The position numbers were made by a program, and so were the translations under genes. Source: Centropus unirufus (Eukaryota; Chordata; Aves; Cuculiformes; Centropidae). From it: a DNA stretch of 64,000 bases. Location: the NCBI GenBank assembly GCA_013397695.1, contig VYZI01000050.1, forward strand, positions 2,062,314 through 2,126,313, in the 5' to 3' direction. Within the stretch, counting starts at the first letter, position 1, and every line of letters begins with the position of its first letter. Shown piece after piece: positions 23,849 to 34,713 of this stretch. Under the pieces are notes generated by a model. The model did no database searches. It was given only the letters and a program-made list of their open reading frames with translations, and was not told the DNA's origin.

Positions 23849-26800
23849 TATTCCAGTATAGTTATAGTAGTTTTATATCAAACGGCTATTCCACTGTACC
23901 AAATTGGTACCGAGCCACCAGACCTGAAGAGCAGCCAAGAGGCTTTCACACTAGTGTCTATTGAAACATACTGGTGACTGACAGCTTCGCCTGTTTGAAT
24001 CCATTCAGATCTTGGTGTGACCTTGCACTCCCAGCCATGCTTCTCATCATCAGATGGTATTTCTCATTACAATAAGTTTCGAACACTGTGTGGCATTAGA
24101 ATTTGAATAAATACCCCATAGTAAGTACTGAATTTATGAAACCATATGTCTTATTGTAATGAAATCAGCTGTTCACATCATGAAATCATTACCTGACCCT
24201 GAAAAGAGATTGGCTTTATGTACGCGTGTATACCTATGTATTTGTCATACGTATATACTAACATGTTTCTTAGCCTTATTTAATTTTTGCATTTAAAAAG
24301 CATATTTATTTCCATCTTGCTTCTTTTACAATACACATTCATTCTCTGCCCAGATTTTTGCTGGTAATTATGCCAGTTGTCTAAGAAAAAGTCTTAAAAC
24401 AGAAAGAATGGGAGTTTTACTGCTCTCAGTCCAAGAAAACCCAATATAAGACTTATCCAAGACAAAAAGTTCAAGTTATGACACTACAGAAGAATTAATG
24501 ACAAAGGATACACTTTTTCTAAATGGAAGGAACATTATTTATACCAAAGCATTATGTATTTCAGTGGCATGTAATATAAAATAATTCCATAGAGGAAAAA
24601 CATACAACTATTATTAATTATGTATAACATAATATTACCAGTGTAATGAAGAACAATTAGAAAAGGTAAGTGATAGTGAAAGCTATGCTTGCATTGCAGG
24701 TGGAGTTGTAATGTCTTATGGATGGCATACTGGGGAAATAAAAAACAGCATTAAAGGGGAGGAGGCAGAAGACATTATGGCCATTTTGCACATGACGAGC
24801 AGAAGAATCAGCTCAAAACCAAGGATGCGGGAGAGAATAGGGACCTCTGGATTCTTTCTCAGGCTATACCTCTTCAGACCTCTTCTGCAGCACCTTCCTG
24901 AGAAAGCAGCTTGCCACCACGGAGGGCAGCTGCAAGGAATCAGAGGAGAGGCACTCCTGAGCTTTTCAAGCTGCAGGGGTGCATTTCCCGATAGACTCAC
25001 TAGAACTGTGCACTGCAGCTTGCCCTGTGGAATGCAGCCAGGGGGGCTGGCCTGGTGTCTTGTCTGCAATTGCTTCAGAAAGAACTAATTTAATAGTAAT
25101 GATGATAATAGTGTATCTGAACAGAACAGAAGTTAATTGAATTCTGTGAATCGGGATGTATACCTCAGCATAATGAAAACATTATGAGAACAAGTTTTCC
25201 CTAAATCAAGATAAGAGCAGATTGGAATGAGAATCTTGCAGCCACATGGGCAGGGAAAATAGTCCACTAAAAATGTTGGAATGGGAGGTAACATGGCTCT
25301 TTCATCTCCTGCTCACTAATTATGCATGACTATAGGCACAGGCCAGATTTTACTGCAGGCAATGAAAAGTATTCTGTAAATTTCAATGGCCTTGCAGCAG
25401 AACTCTTGGAACAAAGTAATCCATGCAACAGCTTGAATCTGCTGGTGACTCTGCCGTTCACTAGGGTGAGGTTTCATGTTTTGAACTCACAACTGTGGCA
25501 AAGATTTTCAGAGAGAAGCTAGACTGAGCTTTTCTCAGTTGGAAGCTCTTCCTCCTATACAGAAGCAGTAAAAGATTAAATAAAAGGGCTGTGAAGGAAA
25601 GAGAGGAGCGTTTCAGATTTGGTATACCTGAGTAGCGATTGCTTTGTCCTGGAATCTTTTTTAATGTATTACACAGGGCTTTCTGAAGGATGCAGAGATG
25701 TGATAAAACAGATGCAGCAGATGCAGGAAATATAACACTTCTCACAGGACAGACTTTTGGGGGTAATTCATTTTATTAATGGCATATATTATGGAATAAC
25801 AAGTTGCAGATGATCATTAAAACTTATCCTTAACAGACATTCCTTATGTGTTCATCTTTTGTTGTTTCCATAGCAGGGATGAGAGAAATTTGTGTAGCCT
25901 GAGACTTTTGAGTTCCCAGGGTTCACATTTGCATTTTTGACTTGTGATTTAAAAGCAAGGATTACTTTTAAGGACAGCTTAATTAAAAAATAATAATGAA
26001 AGAATTCTGTCACAAGAAAAGCTTGTGATGTGATATATTCCTAGGACAGATTTGGCTCCAGGAATCTCATTTTCTCATTCCCCTCATTTTCTCTATCAAA
26101 AGCAATGGCAAATTTCCACTCCAGTTAAGAGATTCATTGCTCTCTCAGAGCAAACACTGCAGTTTTTAATCTCTGCCTTCTATTCCATCCAGCCTCAACA
26201 CTGGCAATTTAGAAGGTGATCCAACGGCTCTTCTGGTGAGTTCACTTGCTTCTTCTGCCTCCATAGTTCTTGAAATCAGATACAGTCTGAGTGTAGATTA
26301 AAGCCTACCAGGGAAGAAGCAGTAGTTGCAATATCGTATAAAAAAGCAATACTTTATTCCCAATCTGTGTGCAATGTGGACAGAAAGTGAGGGGAAAGGG
26401 ACATGAATTTGCATGCATGAGAAAAATTCTGGCCATTTTCTGGAACAAAGGCATAAATGACCACCAGGCAAACACATCTGTATCAGTTAAACTTCATGTC
26501 CCCAAACCGTGAAACACAGGATGATGGCCTTTGGTGATATCAAAGCAAAACTATAGATCAGAGCTTAAAATGACAGGGAAGTTAGAAAATAAGTGAGGAA
26601 TTTATTTGGGAAGGATGGAAAAAGATGGATCATCATATTTCCTTTACCGACAAACTTACTAGCAGCTGACTCTGGAGTCATGTGCCATGTCTCAAAGGAC
26701 AAGCTACAGTTCCGGCCAAAGTTTACAAGAAGTGTTCTCAGGTACAGAATGAAAATATATTGCCTAGGCAGATTTGGGGTTTGCTGCCACTGAGAGTTCT

Positions 26801-26889
26801 GAAGAGTAGCTTTGAGTTTTTAAAGATTAGATTAGGTGAATCTCGGCCCAGACTAGCTTATGTTGTGGGTGTACTTTGAGCAGGGGATG
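23849..26889. other. Unique non-coding stretch
   Basis: No supported gene. Open frames on both strands at about 24711-25088 overlap each other and resemble nothing known. A decayed repeat lies at 25339-25404. Confidence 0.55.
25339..25404 (+). repeat. Decayed archosaur-type interspersed repeat
   Basis: 'aggccagattttactgcagg' then 'aaatttcaatggccttgcagcag' fits the 'ggccagatttt...tttcaatgg..ttacaccag' pattern of old archosaur/turtle repeats. Recognition is from the pattern only. Confidence 0.45.
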
Positions 26890-27470
26890 AACTAACTTAC
26901 TAATGTAGTCTTCAGACTATTCGGGGTCTCTCGCAGGCCTGTTTCTCGGTTATCATGTGTCACGCAAGTGCTATGCAGGACAAGATGATGTAGGTCCAGG
27001 CAGAACTGAGGAGGTTGTATTTGTGAAGAGAATAACAAATGATGGAGGGCTGATACACTAGCTGAATGCCATGTTATTATTGCCATGTGTGTCTCACCAA
27101 GTCCACTGCTGGTGACATTCAGTGCCCGGCATTCCTTAGTCGAACAAATGGAATGCGTGCGGACAAGGAGGTGGCTTTGCAGGCAGAGTAAACAACAACA
27201 ACAAATGTGATCTAGGCAAAATGTAAATATGACGGTAACCACTGTCAGTGCCATAGTGCATATGTGACAGATGTGAAACACTATAAGTGCTAAATGTACC
27301 CAAAATAAAAAGACACAGATGTCCTGACAGCAGGCGATCTGTGTGTTTCTTCTCTGTGCCAATTCCATATAGCACTTTGTAGTCCCCAGCTGTGAGCCCA
27401 CACAGATAGCTCCAGACTCAAAAGTTAAAACTTAATCAGCCCAAAGCTTCTGTGCCCCAACAGGCAACAG

Positions 27471-27507
27471 TGACGTCATGACTCCAAGTGCCAGTGCCCG
27501 CCGGCAC
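27471..27507. promoter_or_regulatory. Perfect CRE palindrome next to a CpG-bearing inverted repeat
   Basis: TGACGTCA at 27471-27478 is the full consensus binding site of CREB/ATF bZIP factors. It is followed by a small inverted repeat, GTGCC-CGCC-GGCAC at 27494-27507, carrying CpGs. Full CRE sites with an intact CpG are uncommon in AT-rich avian intergenic DNA because CpG decays. No TATA box or obvious start site could be tied to it, so function is unproven. Confidence 0.35.
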
Positions 27508-29063
27508 AGCGTTCACAGCTTGCTGTGACTTGAGGCTGCACAACCCAGAAGAGAGGAAAGGGCAAAAACACAGAAAGCAATCCTAATGAGCAATCGAAAG
27601 ATGCGTTGCTGATTATGCTACAGTATGTGGTGTCCAACACATCTATCAGACAAGATGAGAAGAGGCCAGCCCTGCAACAATGTGTAGAATTCCCTTATGA
27701 GGTCGGTCATCACCTGGCAAAAGACCAGAGTAAAGATAAAGCGTAAACCTTTAATTAGTCCTGTCAGGACCCTTCTTACAGTGTACAGTACCCTTGCAAA
27801 GGAGGTCTCTACTAGGATGGACCAATACAGTGTCCAGTCAGTTAAGTGGAAGCAGGATTATAAACCTCATTTTCAATACCCACTAGAGGTAAATATTTGC
27901 CTTTAGAGAGGAGAAGAAATAAATCAAGGCAGTACAAATGGTGTGTGCCATACCAAACTGTTATCTGCTTGCAAAGCAACAATCCAGGACATCAGAGCAA
28001 CCAACAGTTCTGCGTAATCAGAAGGGAAGGATACCAGATGAAATTTGTGATGGTGACATGTTTGCTCACGTTTAGCTAATGCTATCTCAACACAAAAGCG
28101 TAGCAGACAACGTGTAACAAAAGAAGAAAGTCACAAGTGCAGGCAAGGCCTCAGCCACCATGAGACCATTTGATCTCCAAAGATGTGCTGGGGTCCTCCT
28201 GCACATGCCATGCGTAAAACATGGTGTATCCAAGTGTAGTTGATTAGTATTATAGGCCACAGCACCATGTGTAATAAAAAGGAGTTTGAAGCCTTCTGTG
28301 CCTTCAAAGGCAGAGAGGGTACAATCCAATTAATACCAGGTGACAAAGGCCTGCCCATAAACAGCATAAACATCCTGACAGACACTGAAAATGAACCATT
28401 GTCCCACAGAGCCTGGACTGTTGGCACCCAGAGCCAGAAAAGAGCTGGCAAACGAAAGTTGATTTCTGAACGTGAGAGTGCTCTTGATGAAGGCCACTGC
28501 CCAGCACACACAGGACAGCAGCCAAGACCTCAAGAAATACTTGAAAATGGACAGTTGATAAAAAGATGTTTGAAAAAAGCTGTGTGAATGTGGTGTTACT
28601 GTCACCCAATACAGCATGTAACCACTCTGGTATGTGGTTTATGTAGCACTCACGCATAGTACTCGTGTAATATCCCGAGTCCTATGCGTGCTGCTCCAGC
28701 AGTACCACACATGCACACAATACCACAATCAAAAACACATCTTCCTGGCAAATTTTGACAACCTCTATACCATGTATTGCAACCACCCGCACACATATGA
28801 CGTGATGATAACAGCTGCCATTGCATCACTAGCAAATACTTCAATGGACCAGCACACATTTTCTCAGAGAGGGAGAATCTTCACACAGTCTCTGAACAAC
28901 CTACAAGCAGATGGCAAAATGCGCACATGAGGAAAAGCTTGGTAGAGAACCCAACACAAAGGCAGTACAAGGAAATATGCTGATGATGAATCTGGCTAAT
29001 TGAATGTTTCATGAAGTAAACACATCAGTAAAAGCTATCCCACCCATTAAAAACAACCTACAT

Positions 29064-29108
29064 GGCTGGACTGCCACTTTGTGAACATTGCTGTTGGGCA
29101 GTCCAGCC
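29064..29108. other. Hairpin with perfect 12-bp arms
   Basis: GGCTGGACTGCC (29064-29075) and GGCAGTCCAGCC (29097-29108) are perfect reverse complements around a 21-base loop. The stem is too short for a typical microRNA precursor, and flanking bases do not extend the pairing. It could be a remnant of transposon inverted repeats or a protein-binding dyad. Confidence 0.6.
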
Positions 29109-30660
29109 CAGGACACATGTAAGTATTGCCACCAGTAAAAAAACATGGCCCAGCACAACACATAGCATATAGCACTCTTTTCTTCTTTACAGTCTTCTTA
29201 GATGTGACAGGGCTAGAAAAACTTGCCATATCACTAGCAGATGTAGCTCAGAAAATGGACTTCGCTGTTCTGGCAAATATTCTTGTCCTAGGTATGATGA
29301 TTTTGGTTCTAAGCTGTACAGAACTAAGGTTTCAGGGTGGTTTTACCCAGGAAAAAAAAAAGTAAACGACTGAAACAACCCTAGAAGAATGAATAAAGAG
29401 AAATTAGATGTTTAAGAGATTTAAAATATTTGCCTTACAATGGAGGGGCTGAGCTAGAAGCAAGATGGAATTGCAAGGAAACTAGTGTAGATACGTGAAT
29501 TTCCAGCTAGTTCAAGAAATGCTCATGGCACGTGTGCAAATGAAGCCTGGTCTGCATTTTGCTGTATGGCACTGTGTACATACCATCACAACAGTGCTGC
29601 CACAGGCAAACCTGTGCTCACGGCAAGGCTTTCATCTCATCGCACAATCATTTCTGTTCTTACATGCCAGGCAGCAGAGCTGCACACCTGTCTTTACTTA
29701 ACTGGCTGCATTCTTTCTCATTTCTCCAGAAAGTGTCCTAATCTGCAGAAGATTTAGCTTGTGAGTGCTGCCTGGACAGCAATGCTTTGAGCATTTTCAT
29801 GTTTTACTTAGCATTGTAATTCCAGGAATCCGGCATTTCCATGCAAGGTTGTGCTGCATTGCAGACTGCAAGCAGAGGTGGCTTACAGGACCCTTGTTGT
29901 ACCCATGGGACCCCTGAAGTCAGAAAGCTCCATCTCCCCTCCAGAGCACTCCTCCATCTCTTTTGGTATGGGCTTTCAGCCTGTGCAAGCCTGGCCACTG
30001 GCACACCACTTCCCTTACAGCAGCGAGGGGCAGGGCAGCAGCAAATGTGAGCTGAAGCGGGGTGCAAAGCTGTCCACACTGTCTCTTTCCCTTGAGCATG
30101 GCCAGGTTCCCTTTGGTGGTGGTGTGTGAAAGGTGGGTGGTGTTAATGAGCCCGGCTGTGTCGTGTGTGCAGCTCTTCTGGAATTTTGTTCAGAAACATC
30201 ATGAGAAACTCAGAGCATGTACTATTTACACTGGTTATTAGAAGCAGATGCTAATGTTTCTTTTCTGCAATCTCCCAAGTATCCTGTCCTTTTATGATGT
30301 GTGGCATGTGTTTGCAGTGTGTATGTCTCGATATCACATGCAAATAAAAGGTCACTTTCACCATTTGTGCTGTGTTCATTGATAATGAGGACCTTGGAAC
30401 CCCTTTCTGTGGTCTTGCCCCTGCAGATGTTGACTGTGGAGCTGAGGTAAGCATCTGTAATAACGTGTTGGGCTGCTGTATGGTGTACATGTGTGGATGT
30501 TTGGCGTGAGCAATGGATGAAGTATAAGTCCAGGCAATAACAGGGCTCTGAGCTGCCTCCTGGCACTGCGTAGCACAAGGAAAACTGGGATGTCTTACCT
30601 GTATACATACAGCTCAGTGTCTGAGAGCACCAGACCCAAAATAGTGCAACATTCACATTT

Positions 30661-33600
30661 TCTTTCTCTCACTCTCATACAGTCATATATATGCATATTA
30701 TATGTGTATGTACAAATATACACGTAGGCATACAGTTCTTTCTCATTGAACACCTCCTGCAGAGTCTACTAATACTGTTCTACATACAAAAAATTAGCTG
30801 GAAAATGATACTCACATATATAAAGCTAACATTGTTTGCCTGACTATTTCTCAGTATTATTTAACTAATTGCATAGCTGACTTCACTGCGTAGGTGCATT
30901 ATTCAATAACTAGGAGATTTGTTCACATAACTCAAGTGTCTTTTAGCTGCAGAATGCCAATAATTCAATACCTGTATCAGACAGAATGAGTCTGAAGTGA
31001 TACTGCCATAAATCTAAGTCTTATCAAGCTTTCATAATCCTGTTCTCCTGGGGTGATGAGGCCTTGCTTTAATGGATCCACATGCTTGAAGTTTCTGTTT
31101 CTAATTTCGTCTATTCAAGTTTTACCTCTAACATGAAGAAACAGGGCATGCTTAGGAGATTTCTTGGGCTTCCTTTCAAACTATCAGCCCAGATTTGGGA
31201 GTTTTCAAGAAAATAAGCAAATCTACACCCTCTGGAGATTTCCTCCTCAGTCAAGTAACACCACGCCAAAGCATATCCACTTTCCTCTGTGTTTATATGA
31301 CATTGTGGATAAGTTTTGACTTAAAAGTAAAATGCAATTATATCATTCCTCCCTACCAGGTGGTCACTGGTGTAATATCATGCTTTAATGCCCCATGTTT
31401 GGAAACTTTCATCATATGCCACAATTCTTTTCTTCCTGAACTTACACCAATCTTCAGTTACGAAGCTAAAATACCGTATCCTGAACCACTTCTGCTGTAC
31501 CAGTCAGTGTCTTGTCTACAGCTTCACAAAATTCCTAGGAACAGTGAATAGTTTTCTATTGTCCCAAAGGCTTAAATCTGAGTCATAACAAATACTAGAA
31601 GCCATAAGTAATCACACGGGTAGGGGGAGGGGTGGAGAGGAGAGTGACAATGCTAACTGGGCGCTTTGGATGTGAGCAGACCTAAATATTGACTTGATAA
31701 GCAGTTGTGAAAGATGTTGGTCACACCCCTCAGGTGAACACAGTCTGGAGACAAGCTAGACATGGTGGCATCCTCCAAGGCCAAACATGTATTTCTGAAG
31801 AAAGAGGAAGAATGGGCAGGATTTAGACTGAAGATTGCCGGCTTTAGTACATGAATCGCTTCTCAATAGAATACAGGCAGTTCAGTGCCATGGGTGTAGC
31901 TCTACATAAAAGAGAAAGGGGCGTTACTCAGATCGCGGAGTTATTGCTGTTGTTGCCTTCATGTGGGAAAAAGAAACAGGGTAGAAGAGCTAATTGCTGG
32001 AAGTTCTCTACCTGCTGCTCATTACCAAAGAGGGTAATCTTTGGTCCATCAGAAGAAACGATATAGTTTGGCCTGAATGGTTTCTACAGATAATGGCATT
32101 CCTGAATCATATTCTGCAGGAAAACACAGAACAACTGTTGCCATCTCTTGCTATTGTAGTTTCTCTATAGAAAGTTATCTCTTTCTCCTTCTTTTCCACA
32201 CCCTTCTAGGAGCCACTGTTTCCCTTCCATTTCCGAGTCCTTGTCAGGGCAAGACCTCATCACTGAAGCCTTCATCTCATAGCCCTTCTCCCAGTGTTTG
32301 GGGGTACTCCAACCATAGTTTCAATACCAGCCTCGGTAGACAAGCTGGACTCATGACAGAAGGAGCATCTTTGCACCACACTATGAAACTTTTTGTCTTC
32401 ACAGAGCGAAATGGAAAGACATTCAAGTCAGACCCATGTGCATCCATTACCATTAGCAGAAGAAAAGCTTCTGCCACCACATGCTTTGATGCATTCTAAG
32501 TTGGGATCTAAATTGATTTTCTGTTCTTTTTACATATGACTTCAGCTGTCTGCCAACAGCTTGATGTTGGTTCAAATATAGCATTATTGCATATAGAGTC
32601 TTCTCAAAAAGATGTGACTGTTTGAAGTTGGTTAGTCTGACCTTGTTCCTGATCACACCTACTTCTTCCTCTTCCAAATTCTTAGTTCAGTGACCTTTTC
32701 AATGAGGAAACCTTTTTTTGTTAAGAATTCTGTAGAAGATCTGAAAGAAATTAAGCCACAGATGTGTGACAGTATACTTTTTAATTCTCCGATTTGAAGA
32801 GTTTCCCAAAGTTCAGCTATGTAAAATGTTCAGAATAGCAATCCTGCTGCATTGCACCTTCATGAGCAATTTGCACTTAAAGGCCTATATATAAGTGATT
32901 ATTGTCTTCATAATTATTCTTATTAGATGCAAGTAACAGGAATGAAAACTATATTTTAAGTCACCAAGCCCATTTATTTATATACAATTATACACAGAAG
33001 TTATTTGTGTATTCTCAAATTTCAAACCACCAAAGCTATGTGTACATCTGAAAAACAATTTAAACTAAACCCTGAGAGCATTAAAATATGCATCTGGAAT
33101 ATGTGAATTTTTCTGGTTACTAAAATTCTAAAAATGTCTATATGCAAATGTTTATATGGAAAGAAGATTAACTGGCAATGTAGCCTGTTCACAGGCTACA
33201 GCTGATAAGCTTAAAAGTTTTTTAAAGAGACTATATATTTTTATATCGTATGTGCTCACTTTTATTTGGTATCATTTACAGCACATTTTGAGCTTGAAAA
33301 TGAGCTATTTATGTCGCCTCTTTTCTCCTTCATACAGTAGAAAGTGAGATATTCTGGTCAGTAGGACAATATTTCTCCCCTAATTGTCACTGCTGGAAAT
33401 GACTGCAGCCTTGACTTTAATAGAAACTAAAAGAGCCAATCACACAATATTAGATGAATCTCACATTGTAGCAGCAATGCATTCATTCAAAGCTCTGCCT
33501 ACCTTTGTTTGCCAAGCAAGGGCCATTCTTTGCACCTTAAGTCAGGGTGGAGTAATTAGGGGCAGGGAATGGCAGTTAAGGTCTAAGAGGATGGGGAAAA

Positions 33601-34259
33601 ATACTGAGGACAAGTAAACTTGTAATGATCATTGTTTGTAGTTTGAAGCAGGACATGAAATGAGGAATGGGGCAGGTGCTTTCCTAAGGTATCTGAGAGG
33701 CTGAGAGGGACTTATCTTCCTTTATTTTAACATTCAGTGCGCTGGAAAGAACAAAATGGGTGATAAGCTTCTTCAGCAACCCTTAACACCGGTACCTCAG
33801 GGAAACTGAGGGACTATGAATCAAACAAAACCTGCCGCCCATAACCTCACTGAGCTGTGACTGCCGAAGAAGACATCAAATGTGTTCTCTCCACCCAGTA
33901 CTAAGCTCTGCCACAATTTGAAGGCTGAGAGGATCCATCAGTGCAGACGCAGCCTGCCCCACTCCAGCCATCCAACATGCCCAAGAACATACTCTTGCGG
34001 ACATGGCATCCATGCTGTAACTGCACCAACAGTGGTGACTCCAACACTTGACTTTCTGTAACTGTCCAAGAAAACCACACGAGGACTCACAGCAATGCTA
34101 AAGGGAGTTGCAAGGGGACAAAAGAAAAGGGGAAATCCCAGCCTGCTTATAATTTCCGCAATTTGATGACTCTTAACACAGTGTACAGCAGGTGCCTCTT
34201 TTATCTGAATGGACAGCAAGTCCCTGACCTGAAGGACACCCTCACCTGTGAGATCAGGG
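30661..34259. other. Unique non-coding stretch
   Basis: Opens with a degenerate TA/TG-rich low-complexity run (about 30680-30735). No gene supported; open frames at 31195-31551 and 32077-32499 (plus) match nothing known. A minus-strand frame of 237 codons starts at 34651 and enters this stretch down to 33938, but its upper half lies in the GC-rich patch described next. Confidence 0.55.
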
Positions 34260-34713
34260 CAGCATCCAGCCTGGCCTGATGCAGCCCGGCGAGGCAGCCT
34301 TAACCCAGCCACAAGCCCTCTGGTAGGGGTCCCCTCTTTGGAGCCTGGAAAGGACAAAACAACAAGTCTACTTTCATTCAGGTGACAGTGACTCAGGCTG
34401 TGGTTGGTGGCCAGGGACTGTTGACAAGTGGGCGGGGCTACTCCTAATGACACCCTGCTCCTGCACAGGGTGGAGCTGCCCTTCCCGCTCCCGCCGCGCC
34501 ACCAGGGCCCTGCAGATCTACTTCTGAGTCCCCAGTGTTTCTCACGAGGGTCATGACCATGGGCAGGGTCATGAGGAGGGCAGTGAAGTCTGGGCAGAGG
34601 GCTCCATCTCCCCTTGCCAACAAACCAACTCCTCGCCACAGGAGGCACCACAACATCCTCAGCCCACGCACGAGTTCATGGCAGAGCTCAGTAAGAGGCA
34701 GATTGGGTGTCAT
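34260..34713. promoter_or_regulatory. GC-rich patch with Sp1-type GC box and overlapping open frames
   Basis: The most GC-rich part of the window. GGGCGGGGC at 34430-34438 is a consensus Sp1/KLF GC box, and 34430-34505 packs five or so CpGs (cluster CCCGCCGCGCC). The patch as a whole is not CpG-dense enough by eye for a classical CpG island. Two minus-strand frames overlap it: 34444-34713 (89 codons from ATG, rich in L, G, A and V codons ending in C or G) and 33938-34651 (237 codons). They use different frames, and neither shows a domain I recognise. It may be a weak promoter, a decayed island or a GC-rich first exon. Confidence 0.3.

Larger units (their letters stand above)
26890..30660. other. 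Unassigned CACA/TGTG-rich block with overlapping open frames
   Basis: About 3.8 kb that looks unlike its flanks: less AT-rich, dense in CACA (27450-29000) or TGTG (30100-30500), and with many overlapping open frames. Examples are 26892-27401 minus (169 codons), 28240-28587 plus (115), 28131-28511 minus (126) and 30222-30656 minus (144). None resembles a protein I can name, and the crowding of frames on both strands points to low stop-codon density rather than genes. I see no LTR ends, no target-site duplications and no RT, integrase or capsid motif. It may be a decayed unclassified element, a non-coding transcript locus or simply unusual unique DNA. Confidence 0.3.

Noticed and set aside
26890..30660. 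Possible endogenous virus insertion
   Set aside because: No LTR pair, primer-binding site, polymerase, capsid or envelope motif could be seen; several short frames looked suggestive but matched nothing specific.
33938..34651. Longest minus-strand open frame, 237 codons
   Set aside because: Lies largely in GC-rich sequence with few stops, overlaps another long frame in a different phase, and shows no known domain.
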